Assembly (NCBI GenBank): GCA_021292105.1
Contig: CM037874.1
Span: 57,824,539-57,888,538 of the forward strand
Reading direction: 5' to 3'
DNA length: 64,000 nucleotides
Source of the DNA: Anadara kagoshimensis
Taxonomy: Eukaryota; Mollusca; Bivalvia; Arcoida; Arcidae
Numbering within the stretch: position 1 is the stretch's first letter; each line of letters starts with the position of its first letter. The notes under the pieces were generated by a model. The model was not told the origin of the DNA. It was given only the letters and a program-made list of their open reading frames with translations, and did no database searches. Both the position numbers and the translations under genes were made by a program. Shown here one piece after another: positions 1-13,795 of this stretch.

Positions 1-700
1 CCCCTGAAGGGTAAGCACCTCCCGTTTAGCCAGCTACAACCGCCACGTGTGTAATCAAAATTGGTTGGAAGAAACGTGGAACTATGAGACGTCAAATATA
101 TCTAGGGCAATCCTGGACACACAGACATCAAACTTTTCAAAAATACTCTGATGACGGCTATAAAACCTTGTGAGGGCCTTGATAAACCCAAGCTTGCAAT
201 ATCCCTTAGTCAACAATTTATTTGCAACAGCCTGCTTCGTTGCAAAAAGTCCCCGCTGTGGGAACAAGCTCTTCTATAGCGTATTAGTTGGAAACAAATA
301 CACCATAAGCAGGAGAAGCAGGTATATTGCTGCATAAAAAAGGAAAGTTGACAATCGAAAAAATTGAAGTCATCACGTTTGTCATAAAGTTTCAAATGTA
401 GCCTTTTGTGTGCGTCATAATTCAGGTATAAGTCTAAATATGAAGCAGAACTTGAGGAATCAGTCGTGTCTTTTATTTCAAGCTCACTAGGATAGATGGC
501 ATTTACATAGTCTCCAAATTTAGGATTGTTAAGAAACGGAACGTCATCTATATATCTGTATGTTGAGTTGAATGATTTGGCCACAGTTTTCTCTCCAGAT
601 TTAACAAGGTTCTGCATAAATTCTGCTTCGTAAGATTAAAGAAACAAATCAGCAAGCAATGGTGCACTACTAGATGATTGTCTTTTAACTCCAACAATCA
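1..700 (-). mobile_element. Penelope-like reverse transcriptase remnant (3' part)
   Basis: On the minus strand two overlapping open segments (617-210 and 267-82) read as the C-terminal part of a reverse transcriptase. The catalytic YIDD box is visible (TYRYIDDV), followed by a SYLDLYL-type block, LYDKRDDFNF, and SQLIRY-RACS-like and KLLTKGY-like blocks. This block order is one I associate with Penelope-like elements of invertebrates; a LINE-type RT is the alternative. The reading frame changes near residue 95 and more upstream residues are readable to about 690 in other frames, so the copy is dead. The element end near position 50 shares its terminal sequence with the copies near 2250 and 6050. 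Family assignment is from memory of the motif order, not a search. Confidence 0.7.
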
Positions 701-1949
701 TTTTATAATGAATTTTTTTTGTTCTATTTAGGTTAATGTTTATATCACGTAGCCAGACTTCACAACCATTTAAGATGATACTTGTAGTCAAAGGGACATT
801 TTTAAAATTTGAAAAGTTGTTTCTTAAAGAATAGAACGATTATATGTCTTTATTATACAAGTCATTTATTGCATGTAATATTCTGTCATTGTGGAAAATC
901 ACAGTACCGAAATATTTATATTTCTCAACTACATCAATTTTTGATTAATTTCAGTAAAAATAATGTTTACTGATTTTTTTCTTTTCACTATTTTGCATTT
1001 TTGTACACTTCCGTTCAGACACCGTGTAGATAGTCGTGATGTAAATTAAGTACTATAACTGATAAGATTTTATTGGGTTGAAAATGGAATTTTTATCGTA
1101 GCACTCAAAATAAAATATTTTTCCAAATTATTTGAATTGTATGTATGAAATTATTCTTGCAGTTTAATATTGTGTATGACTATCCAGTAGTCGAGTTGGC
1201 CAATGATTATTTGTCAAAGCTATTGTTCGCTTTAAAAACCGACGCATTACGTTGGCGGATAGCACTCTGTTAAGCGAGCTCCATTTGTTTCAACTTAACA
1301 ACCAGAAAATTGAGTGGAAGAACGCAATAATATTTTTATAATTCAAAGTCAAGATTATGTTAGTCTTGGTCACATTGGTACTGATCTCGGTTCTGAGAAA
1401 GTGGCAGAAAATTGTAAAGTCAAGAAAACCATCAAACGGCATCGACCGCAAACGACCTGATTTACGACAAAATGCAGAACTCTACATTCACTGTAATTAA
1501 ATGGTGATTCATATACCCCCTCAAACAAGTTTGCGGAGGATATAAAAACAAGGCATCACATGTGATACTAATTCTCTAGCAGTGGAGTGCAATACATGTA
1601 TATTACCGGAAAGATATTTTGTACAACTAGCAACTTGCGTGTAAAGATCAAGGGCAAGGCCTCTATTATTAAACAAATTAGATGGGGTGATTCCATTGCT
1701 TCCACGGCAGCTCTATTGACATCATCAATTATGTCGTACTTTTCTTATTGCTGATAGAAATATTTCACGCAAATTAACAAAGCGCAGTAACTCTCGTCAA
1801 TTTGGATGTGCCAATTACAAAACAACAATACTACCATAATAAACATTTCCTTCAAATTTTATTAAATTCTGTAGAGACATATACATGTAGTTATTAGAGT
1901 GCCGACAGAAATAATTCACTCAAAAAAGAGGGAATAACTTTGTCAAATT
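701..1949. other. AT-rich intergenic stretch, no gene seen
   Basis: No open frame of note and no recognised gene. Around 1516-1552 there is a short segment matching, in inverse orientation, the 'ataccctccgcaaa' repeat start seen at 61485, so part of this stretch is decayed repeat. Confidence 0.5.
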
Positions 1950-2151
1950 GGGTTCGCCGCTGTACCACGTGATCAATACCACTTCACGTTTGTGCAGAAC
2001 GTTTTGGAAAACGTCAACGTCACATATTCTCAGAATGACGTCGTTTTTACGGAAAAAAACGTCGTCTTCTCATGCAATTCCACATCCATTGGAGATAAGT
2101 GTTCCGCATAAACATTAGAGGGTATCACGTGGTACAGCGGCGAAACCCATT
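1950..2151. mobile_element. MITE with about 25-bp terminal inverted repeats
   Basis: The left end reads gggttcgccgctgtaccacg and the right end is its inverse (cgtggtacagcggcgaaaccc at 2130-2150), enclosing about 150 bp without coding capacity. This is the layout of a short non-autonomous DNA transposon. No clear target-site duplication was identified. Confidence 0.65.
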
Positions 2152-2239
2152 AGTCCGAGATGTTACCGTTGGCATGATAAAGTCTTTTATCAAGTGTTAT
2201 GAAATTCTGCTGAGAAGTTTTTATGACAACAAATCAACA

Positions 2240-2470
2240 TCCAAACACGCCACGCGTGTAATAAAAATTGTGTGAAAGGAACATAGAACTATGGGACGTC
2301 AACTATATCCAGGGCAATCCTGAACACAGAGACATCAAATTTATCAACAATACTGTCATGACGGCCATTAAAACTTTTGGGGCCTTGACAAGCCTAGGCT
2401 TGCAATATCCCTGAGTCAATAATTTATTTGCAAGCAGCCTGCGTCGTTGTACAAATGCCCTGTAGTTAGA
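2240..2470 (-). mobile_element. Penelope-like element 3' fragment, second copy
   Basis: This stretch is closely similar to 45-255 and to 6108-6320 (shared blocks include the 'gtgtgaaaggaac', 'gacggccattaaa' and 'tttatttgcaagcagcc' segments). It carries only the end of the reverse transcriptase region and is in the same orientation as the other two copies. Confidence 0.65.
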
Positions 2471-2586
2471 ATAAACTTGATTAAGTAGTAACTACGTTTT
2501 GGATCATAAGATTACAGGTTTACCACTTTGTATAACGGTTTAAGTAACCTGTTTGCATTCAAGTTTATAACTTTAAATTATTTTTG

Positions 2587-2614
2587 AAAAAAAAAAAAAA
2601 AAAAAAAAAAAAAA
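2587..2614. repeat. Poly(A)/poly(T) run
   Basis: A run of about 28 A on the plus strand (T on the minus strand), just downstream of the stop codon of the PIG-Z-like gene. Confidence 0.9.
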
Positions 2615-2665
2615 CCAAAATACAATGATATTCACAACTTTGCATATTTATATCAGTTTGTACAT

Positions 2666-4675
2666 TTATACTCCTATATCTAAATCATATTCTTTATGCA
2701 TCACAATTCGCTTTGGTGTCTCGGCACATTCGATTGAATAAAAGTATTGCTTACATAAATTTAGCATCTTCTTGACCTTTTCTGGTTTCTTTTGGTCTTC
2801 ATAAAGTCTTACTAACAGTTGATAAGTCTGAAGATTTTTGTTATCTAAATTTAACGAATACAATAGCTTATATTCGGCTTTATCGTACAACGCATATGTA
2901 AGCAACCAATTTGCCTCGTAGTTTAAAGTAAACACATCCGGTCCAGGTGGAATGTTTACCGCCAGGTGTCGTAAATACATTTCCTGTTCCGGTTGAAAAT
3001 TCCTTTTTAATATTCTCATGGTTCCAGACCGGAAAACTTCACTGTATCCATGTCTTAAAAATTCCCGCTCATTTCCAATGATCAAATAATTATATACAGC
3101 GTGTTTTATTAGCATCTTTAAAAGATACTGCGTGTTTCTAATAGAAATAAAATCCGATATCCGTCTCAAAGTGGCCAAAGACACGGTGTCATTCAAAATC
3201 GGTTTTCTGTTTTCCTTGTCCATTATTATTCTAGATTCCATACCAAATTCGTAGAACTCTTTATGTATTAAAGATATAATCGGTACGTTTTGGTGGAGAA
3301 TGGTGTAACCTCCTGTCACATGAATACTAGCGTCAATGTAAACACCTCTCACGTCATTCTGGCTGCTTAAAAAGTCCAAACAAATGTTGACGTAATTTGA
3401 ATCAGTATATTTACCATATGTCCAATCAGCGTTTGACTTGTCCGTGTAACTTGGGAAGTTGTTCCACTGACTAGCAATATATAACATGATAACACTCCAT
3501 AGCACCGTTGTTTGTCTAACACACGTAGCATTTCTCAGAATGACTTGGCAAGCGTGTATTACGACACTGCTGTAAACTACGAGTAAAAGAACAATCCCGT
3601 CGTGCACAAATCGAAGTTCCTTATGTCCACGTAAAGAATAGATAATAAATAACACTGATATTGTAAAACTTAATTTCATATCAATGTTTCTTGTGTTGGA
3701 TCTTGATGTAACCCCAGAATGTACGGACAATTTTCTTTGGTTAAAAAATGATAAAATTGCATACAGAACTGTTAACAAAAATAATAGACACATTGAAAAA
3801 TCATGAAATACAATATACTCGAAATAAAACGTTAATGTTTTTGTACCAAACAGTTTTGAGGATAAATTTTGTATTATATTAAAATTTATCCATTGCCATA
3901 TTGATAATACCCATGCGTTGTATCTGATGACGTCATCACACATACATATCCCTACGCCAACAATTGATCCAGCAGCGTATGATTGCAGTGGTGAAACATT
4001 TCGTTTCAAATTTCTTAAGAAGCTTGATAAATATGGTAAAAACCAGAGAAACAATAACAAACATGAATCAATCCTGACATACACAGTTATTCCAAATAAC
4101 AGACCCTTAAAAAATAAACGAAAAGAATACCCAGAAATTATCTTCCGCTTACTGCTGCGCATGTGCTTAACGGCTTTCAATTTATCACCATTCATATAAC
4201 AGCAATGTTCATTTTTCTGTTCAAATTGTGTTCTTTTATAATTTGATATGGCAGCCCCACCAGATTTATATGCAGGTTTCTTTTGCAATCTACTCAATTT
4301 CTTCTCGTTTTCATTCTGATTTTTCCGTCTCTCTGTAATACACTTCGGATGTGTGTCACTTTTATGTGGAACACCTCTGCTTTCAGAGTAAGTATCATAA
4401 AGTTCAGAGAACCCTTCATTTGAACTATATTTATCAACTTGTTTGTATTCTGAAGTAAAAATGAGCTTCATAATCTCAGAGAGGCTATAAAACAAAATTG
4501 GAGATAGAAAACTGTTTATGAATGTATGAGTGCCGAAAACATTCATGTGAATCGAAGACGCAACAAGTATGGACGCCATCGTAGCTATGTCACGTGAGGC
4601 ATGCGTTATCATGACGAATCTGTATACTGAAAGTGGTAGACATGATGTGACAGCAGCATGAAATATCTTCCAGAT
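2666..4675 (-). CDS. PIGZ: PIG-Z-like gene, exon 3 (C-terminal, 669 aa)
   Basis: Single large terminal exon, opened by acceptor TTTTTTACAG, reading IWKIFHAAVTS and continuing to TAA at 2666. It holds most membrane spans. Between two of them is a charged insert of about 110 residues (HPKCITERRKNQNENEKK and onward) not present in the short human protein. The last about 220 residues are soluble, with a conserved-looking block YIDASIHVTGGYTILHQ and an alpha-helical end. Confidence 0.8.
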   Translation of the reverse strand: MWKIFHAAVTSCLPLSVYRFVMITHASRDIATMASILVASSIHMNVFGTHTFINSFLSPILFYSLSEIMKLIFTSEYKQVDKYSSNEGFSELYDTYSESRGVPHKSDTHPKCITERRKNQNENEKKLSRLQKKPAYKSGGAAISNYKRTQFEQKNEHCCYMNGDKLKAVKHMRSSKRKIISGYSFRLFFKGLLFGITVYVRIDSCLLLFLWFLPYLSSFLRNLKRNVSPLQSYAAGSIVGVGICMCDDVIRYNAWVLSIWQWINFNIIQNLSSKLFGTKTLTFYFEYIVFHDFSMCLLFLLTVLYAILSFFNQRKLSVHSGVTSRSNTRNIDMKLSFTISVLFIIYSLRGHKELRFVHDGIVLLLVVYSSVVIHACQVILRNATCVRQTTVLWSVIMLYIASQWNNFPSYTDKSNADWTYGKYTDSNYVNICLDFLSSQNDVRGVYIDASIHVTGGYTILHQNVPIISLIHKEFYEFGMESRIIMDKENRKPILNDTVSLATLRRISDFISIRNTQYLLKMLIKHAVYNYLIIGNEREFLRHGYSEVFRSGTMRILKRNFQPEQEMYLRHLAVNIPPGPDVFTLNYEANWLLTYALYDKAEYKLLYSLNLDNKNLQTYQLLVRLYEDQKKPEKVKKMLNLCKQYFYSIECAETPKRIVMHKEYDLDIGV

Positions 4676-7600
4676 CTGTAAAAAAAATGTTGAAAATTAT
4701 AATAAAGTTTTAGTCAATGTCAACTAACAGAACGAACTTCTGCATGTATACCGAGATTGACATCAGTATAGACAATGTAATAGATTTCTGCATCTGCTAC
4801 AGAATATGGAAATTTGTGTAAAATTTTGACAACTCTACATTACCGAAACCTGTTTTGAAACCTTTGATTTATATAATTCACAAACTTTTTTAATAATTAA
4901 AAAGTTAAAAACTGAATTTTACTTGTCTTTTTCGACTGTACATATTTGTTTAACGATACAGGAAATAGCATCTTTTTGCTCCAAATTTCTACATTTTCAC
5001 GTGTTGGCATGCCCCTGGACCCCCTAGAAAAGACGCGCCTTTCGCACCCGACTTGAACCCGACTTGCACATCAATTATCAGTCAGCTACGCCACTAGTTT
5101 ACTACATTAATATATATGTTTAGAATACTGCAATCATGGCAGACGAAAAGATCCACCTGAACAATAAATTCTGAAGGATATTTGCGTTAAAATCAAATCG
5201 CGTTCATTGTTTGAGCAGACTTTTCCCCCAATACAGGGTTTGAACTATCTTTTTTCCAGCAAATTCAAACACAAGACGGTTAGTTGTTACTTTGTACCAT
5301 TTTCGTCCTTTAAACATAAACAATTAATTTAAATTATACCACAATTAATAAAACACACTCGAACTCATGTATAAATGTATTTAAGAACTTAAACGGAAAC
5401 GTCGTTTTTTCAAACCTTTCAGTATATTTTCAGTCCGTCGGTGTTTATTATATTTTGACCAAACTATTACAACTGTCGCTTTGTAGTAGAATACGTGTTA
5501 AAGTAATCTAGGGTACACTTGGAAACAAGGCAAATATTGAAAATGACCAGCAAAGCTATTCAGTGGTGACAAGCAGGTTAGAATCGCTTGGCAGTGAAGT
5601 AAAAATAAAAAAAACTGATTGCAGTCTATAAACGATTTATTTTTTGTAATATGTTCGACATCAGCTGTTATAAAATATTCTTGTTGTGATTGAATCTTTG
5701 ACTTTACTTATTTCCGTCTCTCCGTGAGGAGAATCAAGTTCTCTCCAATTTTCTCTATCTGTTGCTACATTTGTTGCCTCAGTCCATGAGTTGTAACCTA
5801 GTTCCTTATGTTCTTTTTCAATGGTCCTTCTCCAAGTCTCTTTGGGTCTTCCTATTTTCTTTTTCCCCTCTCTCCTCTGGTGTCCAGGTGAGTGCCTGAA
5901 TCACAGGCTAGATAAAACTTTTAGTGGACGATCGAGTCGGGTGTAAAAGAAATGGGTTACAATAGATGCAGTAATCAAAAACAAACATACTTATCCATGC
6001 CAGAATCAAAGTAAAAATTTTGGAACTGACAAGTCAAGTGAACTTCCACCAGGGAAGTGAGGCCGGGTATTCCGGAACGTTAACCACCTCCTGTTTCGCT
6101 AGCTACACCCGCCACGTGTGTAATCAAAATTGTGTGAAAGGAACTATGGGACGTCAAATATATCCATGGCAGACATCAAACTTATCAACAATACTGTGAT
6201 GACGGCCATTAAACTTTTTGAGGGCCTTGATAAGCCTAGACTTGCAATATCCCTGGGTCAACGATTTATTTGCAAGCAGCCTACTTCGTTGTACAAAGTC
6301 CCCGTAGTGGAAACAAGCTCTACCATAGCGTATTAATTGGGAAACAAATACGCCATAAGCAGGAGAAGCAGGTATATTGCTGAATAGAATAGGAAAGTTG
6401 ACAATATAAAATTGAAGTCATCACGTTTGTCATAAAGTTTCAAATGTAGCCTTTCGTGAGCGTAAACATATTCTGAAGTTGAAGAAAACCCCATACTAAC
6501 TTCAATTACATCTCCTCCGACGGAATGAAACTACCGAAACGTTTGTAGAAAGGGTTAAATACATTTATAAGTTGTTAAATCCATTGGAAGATGCCCTCAT
6601 ATGTATTTTGTTCCGTGTGGTACATTATGATTTGCGAGGCTTTGTGAATCCAGTTGTCGTTTTGCAAGTCCATGGTAAGGATGGTACATGACGAATTATA
6701 AGAATCCCAACTTTGGACGAATATGGGTTTTGGTAATATGGTAACTCGTGGTGCGGTTCAATGAAATAATAGTTCAGTACAAAAATCAAGTATCACGTGT
6801 CATGATGTTCCACTAGGTCTCGTGCCCAGTGTTTCATTTAGACGGCGCAACTGCGATATTTTTGCATGTCTTTGGAAATCTCACAATTCCTGTTCAAGGA
6901 TGCATGGTATTTTTGCTCAGAATCGCCATTCATCGCAATACATAACAAAACATGATGGATAACATCTTCCACACTCAACTGGGGTATGTGATGGCATAAC
7001 ATTTAACAGTTATTTTGGCTCTTATTAAGAATGCCTTTTTAACATACCACAGATAAAATAATATGTTAGTTTTTCTTTGGTGTACAGGAGTTGGCGTGCC
7101 ATAGCGCCCTTTTTTAAATCTATAGGATATCATCTCAAAATCTCAATGCTACACGTACCTAGTTCTCTAAACCATAACCAGTGATACCTAACAGTCAGTA
7201 TTACGCAATGCATGTATAACTTTTTATACCCCTTTTCGAAAAGAGAGAGGAATATTAAATTTGAGTTTCCGTCTGTCCGTCCGGAATTCTAGTCTGTGCT
7301 AATTCTCCAAAACTATGAAGCATTATTTCAAGAAACTTGGTGCAAAGCATCAACATAGATAAGAGATGTACATATCGTTAACCAGAGTTAGTTTGCTTAT
7401 TTTCTTTGGAGTAATGGCCCTTTGACTGAAAAACCTATAACAGTTCAATTTTGTAAAAATGCATGACTGGAGCCGAAATCTAGTTTGATATTTAGCTTTT
7501 TGTGAAATTTGCTAGAAAAATAGAGATACGTTTTTGCGTTAAATTTTGATAAAATTGAAAAAGCCTTCATAATGTAATGGCCAGACAAAATTTTTGTCTG

Positions 7601-9931
7601 GGTTAATTCTCAAAAAATATGAAACACTGTTTCACGAAACTTGGTACAAAGCATCAGCATTGATAGGAGATGCGCATATCCTTAACCCGAGTTGGTTTGC
7701 TCATTTTTCTGGGAGTAATGGCCCTTTTATGGAAAAATCTAAAATGTGAAAATTTCTAAAACACATGACTGGAGCCAAACTCTGATGTGATATTTGGCTT
7801 TTTTGTGGTCTTTAACTAATAATTCATTCATTTTGTGAAATGTTGGCAAATGGGTAATGCAATACATCAAAATTGACAGGATAGAAAGGGGGTGGTGGGA
7901 AATCGGACCCCACTATTTCGCTAAAATTTAATTCAGTTTTAAAAAAGTAATTTGTAGATATTCAGTAAATATCTTTGTAAATTGCAGTAAAATTTAATAA
8001 GAAATAATAATTTTATGTTGACGGTTTCTGTAAAATTATTTTTTCCATTCTCGTCTTCTGATTTATTTGATTTTAATTTGCTTGAAGTGGTAGACCTGTT
8101 TCACTTTATAGTCTCTTGTTGTCTTTGTACTACATAAAGCTAACTGTTCATGTTTTTCCTACTTTTTTATTTCGTTTCATAATTATTATTTATTTCCCCC
8201 CTCCTTTTAGACCTGGCCCAGGCTCTCAAGAGACATTTCTAGTTTAAGTAAGAAATAAAATGACGGGACAATACATGCATATTAATCCATGACTAGTTAT
8301 AAATTTACCATAGTGGCGATTTTATAAGGAAGGTACCGAGTAAATAGTGATAATACAATACATACATTGTAGTTTAAAAAGTGCACACATTAAAAGAGTA
8401 CATGTATTAGAAATAATTAGGGTTTTTCTTTCATTTAAAAAAATCTTACCACATACGGGCTCTTTTGCCACCCGAAAAATATCGCCGCCTTTCCTATAAT
8501 TGTGAAAATTGTGGGAAACATAAATGAACGCAAACTGTACATTCCCAATTTATATTCCTGTTCACTGCTAACGGAACCGGAAGTGATATTGTCTGCGCCA
8601 TCTGGTGGAGGCATGTATTCATATGGACGAAACCCATATCCGTATATCTCCGAGTGGGCAACTGAAATTATAAAAGTTAATAGGTGTTAATTCTATGACT
8701 TCAGATACAGGAATTTTGATTGGTTAGAATATGGATACATTTGTATATTGTAGTAAAGATTAAATAAAATAATTCATTTCAATCATATCGAGACGGTCAG
8801 TTTTGGAATGGGAATAAATGAAGTACACCATCTACCTTTGCCAGTAAATTGACAAATAAATAAGATCGCGGGTTTTATCATTTTAGCTGCAATTTACCTC
8901 ATCTGTCATAGTTTCCCCATAAAGTAAATCAAAGGCACAAGATAATAGCACTCTAAAACAAGGTAAGTAGGAGGACGAGTCAATAAGAGACCAGCCTATC
9001 CCATCTCCGATTGTCCGACACAGTTTTTGTGCCTTGTTTCAATACATGTTTTATACCTTGATACAAAATTGCACGCGTATCGAGCCATTCTTTAATAAGA
9101 GAGGGCGCGGTGGCCTAATGGATAAGACGTCAGTCTTCAAATCCAGGGTCTCTCACCGCTGTGAGTTCGAGTCCCGCTCGGACCACATGTGGGAAAGTGA
9201 ATTTTCCTTACCGTTGGCCTTTACTGATTCACCTGGTATCAGTATAATGGACTGGGGGAGTGGTACGCTTGTCTGCGTCGTACTAACTCTGTGAGCTAGC
9301 ACGGTAAAGTCGCCCTGAGTGCGCGCTAGTACAAGGCAGACCATACAACACACTCGCACTTCACATGCATACACAAAAATTGTTCATAGATTAATCCATA
9401 GAGATTAATTAAATAGTTCTCGTCGCGAATAGCTGAAAAATTGCTGATGCGACGTTAAGCAACATTCAACCAACCAACCATTCTTTAATAAGATACTGAA
9501 TGTCAAACATGGCTAGTGATGCAAAGACGAACTTCTCCTCTAAAATCAAGTACCATGCTGTAATTCGGTCCTGGTATTTTAGAAGTAAAACAGGCAAGGA
9601 AATACAACGCGAGTTAGCCCATGTTTATAGGTCTTATTCACTTTATTATGCTCAGATTTAATTTTGGGTAGGTGAATAATTCAAACGCTGTAGAAAGTTT
9701 TTAGGAGATGAAGCCAGGTTTGGACGTGTCGACTGCATGCCTCCGACGAAGAAATGTGTAACGGCTTACTCTGATAGGCGGGGGCGGATCCAGAATTTTT
9801 AAGGGGGGGGGGTGAGAATTATATCAATGCTAGGTGCGAGCTTCCAGAAACGAGGGTTCTAGGGCAGAGCCCCGATGGGGTCCAAGAAAATAATTTTGTT
9901 ATATTAACATATGGGGGTCACATCAGTCAAT

Positions 9932-9973
<42 letters not shown>

Positions 9974-12900
9974 TTTTTCAAAGGGGGGTTGCAACCCCCG
10001 CAACCGCCCTTAAATCCGCCACTGGTCCACACGCAAAGTCATAGAGCGAAACGAGTATGAATTAATGTCACATCCTGCCTATTCACCTGACCTGGCTCCT
10101 AGCAACTTATTCCTGAAATTGAAAAATGCCGAAGTTGAGTAGTGGGTCAATGAAAAGAACCTTCTTTTTCAGTTCTGGACTGATGAACACCGTTGGTCTT
10201 GATCTGAGTCGATTACACTAGAGGGCGAAAAAGAAGAGGTGCATCTCAAAGGCCTGGTTACCTATTGAAAACGTTTATATAATATGTATAATAATTATTT
10301 TCTAAACTACATGTATTATTAAATCATTGAAATTTGAATGTATGCCACCCCAATTCCCTTTTGGTATTAACCTTGCAAGACCACCCACAGGGCCAAAGCA
10401 ATTTTTGTTGGTAAACGGTAAAGTAACACCAATATTTTTTTCAATTTGCCTGATTGAATCGTGTGATGGATGTGTCACGTGTTTGTAGCTTGAGTTAGTC
10501 TAAACAAGAAACAGGCAGAGAACAAACAAAACATTATTTAAATGGATCAGTACAGGATCGTTTGTGACAACTTAATCATTTAAATATACAGTATACAGAC
10601 TGGTCGAAAGTTTAACACTGATCGAACGTCGAAGATTGGCTTCCGAGTGATCGAGATATAGTTAGCAAGTGGTCGAAAAACTGTTGAGGGTTTTATAACA
10701 GACATGTCGAGATATAGCCATAAAGTGGCCGAAATGAGCTCCCGATTCGGCACTAGTTCTTTAGTTTAGTGTTAAACTGTCGACAGGTCTGTACTGTAGG
10801 TAAACAACATTGACCTGGTAAGTTGACCTTTGGTCGAAAAAACTGTTGAGGGTTTTATAACAGACATGTCGAGATATAGCCATAAAGTGGCCGAAATGAG
10901 CTCCCGATTCGGCACTAGTTCTTTAGTTTAGTGTTAAACTGTCGACAGGTCTGTACTGTAGGTAAAAAACATTGACCTGGTAAGTTGACCTTTAATTTAA
11001 ATATTTATTATGAACAATCGGGGACACAAGTATAATGTGTCAAGTTTGACCTGGTAAATTTGAATATTCAAACAGACATATCAAATAGGGGTTGTATAAA
11101 GCTGATATATATAAGGATAAATATAGAATAATACATGGTGAAATCCATATCATATGCAATATCTGACCGAGACCCCCCATATCAGACCGAGGGCTTTAGC
11201 AAATCACAACACCCAGTATCAACTTAAAGGTCAAACAGGTCAAACAGGTCAAACAGCCAGGTCAAACTTGACGCTTTTTCAAAGAGTAACATGTGAACTG
11301 TGTATGTATAGTCAAACAACACTGACCTGTCCGGTTGACCTTTTAAGAAAATTCATATAGGAAGATCCACCTAATATATGTGTAGTGTTAGGTGTCGCAG
11401 GTTATACCCAACTAGCGTTTCTCATTGTGTCTACGAAATAAACACTTGCGTTCCCTACACGTAATTGAACTCGTCCCCATGAATATTTAAATCAAAGGTC
11501 AAGCGGAGAGGTCAATGTAGTTACTGCGAATCCTACACTATCCATATATTAGGTGAATCGTCCATTATGAAATTATGAATATTTCTAAACAAAAAAAAAA
11601 AAAAAAAAAAAAAAAGGGTCAAGCGGACAGGTCAAAGATGTTTGCCAACATGACAAAATATCTATAAAAACATACTCTGCACTGTATCCCAATACGAGTT
11701 GCATATAGAAAGAAATTATTGTGATATACGTTACATTTTTAATATTATACTGAGATGGTCCGTTCTTGGAATGATATTGTGAAGGAAACCGGAGATCCTG
11801 TGATCCAGGTCAGTTGGTCAGCTGGGGTCTGAGCAAGTGGCCATGTGTATAGGAAAGATTAATTTTGCAAAGATTGCTTTAGATTTTATTCGACCGACAA
11901 GGTTCAATGACGGTGAAATGCTTAGAATTTATTTTCTGGGGCTGAACCCCTTTGTCATCGTGACCTTTCCCGTATTCATGGATATTAATGAACAAAGACA
12001 AAAAATTAATCATGCACACGGTGGTTGGTGTTATGCGTTTTATATTCTAGAATCCGGGAGGGTGATCAATGCGTGCACAGAATTTTCAAAATTTCTCTCA
12101 ATTGTAAAATTTAAAACCTGCATACAGCGGTAAGAAGGAAAAAAACAAATTATTACCGGCTTAAATTTCATGAAAATCTAGAAGGCGTTTTTCATTTACA
12201 ATGGTGTGGAATAATTTATCGTAATTTAAGACAACTGAAGATGATACTTGTCAAAAAAATTGTAATTAAAGCCTTGACTGTATAATTCATACACTGGTCT
12301 GTATTTGAGTCATTCTATGTTTTAAATCACAGCTTAAAACGAAACATTAAAATTAAAAAATTTTAAAAAAAAAAACAACAACAACAAAAAGACCTATGTA
12401 TACCGTGTTTAAAATAAGCCATGACATATACCCAGCCTTGTACGAAGTGATATATGCGTGCGTCAAAGTTATTTCAACTTATTTAACTTATATCGAGATG
12501 TTACCAGCCTTGTTTATAAAGTGTAAAATGCATGTGTTCAAATTGTTTGAATTATACCGAGATGTTACCAGCTTTGTATACAGGTTTTCAAATCATTTTA
12601 CTTATATCGAGATGTTGCCAACCTTGTATGCAGGTGAAAAAAATTAGATTTTTAAAATTATTTGACTTATATGGAGATGTTACCAACCTTGTATGCAGGT
12701 GAAAATGAAATCTTTAAAATTATTTGACTTATATAAATATGACATTATGCAAGGTAAAAAATGAGAAAAAAAGCAAATCTGGAGATGCCATCAGCCTTTT
12801 ATGCAGTTGAAATATGAGTGTTCAAATTATGGCACTTATACCGAGATGTAACAGTAATATATCACGAATACTTGCCGTGTCTGACCAAAACTTTAAAATA

Positions 12901-13021
12901 GGTAGTGACTGTTCTTTCGCCAACCACTCTGTATTTGAAAGTCACAAGGTCCTTCAAAAGAGACCTTAAAACCGATGACGTCTCGATATAAGTGAAATAT
13001 TCTTGACTGTGACGTAAAACC

Positions 13022-13089
<68 letters not shown>

Positions 13090-13464
13090 ATCAATCAATA
13101 AATCAATCTTTTTTTCAACATGCAATATTAAAGGTCAATTGCAGCCCTTGTCATAGGCCGAATTATCCGCCTTATCCATGGTATGTTATTTTAGTAATAA
13201 CAAAAATGATCCACTACCCTTAAGGCAGAAAATTCGGTCTACCTTTATCGTACCCATTCCTTATTTGGAAATAAAAAACGCGTCCTCGACGCGATCAAAT
13301 TACAACAGTTAGGTGAAATCTTTTGATGTTTTCATTTAAAAGTTCAGCGTAAAATTTATTTAAATTCGGTTTTATTTAAAAATCAAAATATTGAATTACA
13401 TAACAATAGCGCACTGGTCCACAAAACAGTTTCAAATTTACCAAATAGATTTTAAAGGTTGCCA

Positions 13465-13525
<61 letters not shown>

Positions 13526-13744
13526 AATAATTCATTTCGACTGAACATGTAAGTTTTATTAAGCCCTCGGCCTTTTTTTCACCTTTTTAAATTTACAAAG
13601 TCTAACAACACCACCGGCGATGAAAGAGAACACCATGGTTTGATTTTCAACTTGATAAACTATTTAGAAGTAATAGATTGTTGGATTTACATGAATTGTG
13701 ACAACTCTATAACAGATTACGTCTTCATAGCAAATAAAACACAA

Positions 13745-13795
<51 letters not shown>

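Noticed and set aside
8502..8690. 62-residue plus-strand frame
   Set aside because: It is antisense to exon 2 of the PIG-Z-like gene, whose minus-strand reading fits splice sites and family.
9101..9180. Functional tRNA genes at the SINE heads (also 26990, 46715, 56126)
   Set aside because: The promoter boxes are present but the sequence continues as a 300-400 bp SINE body, and target duplications flank the whole unit.
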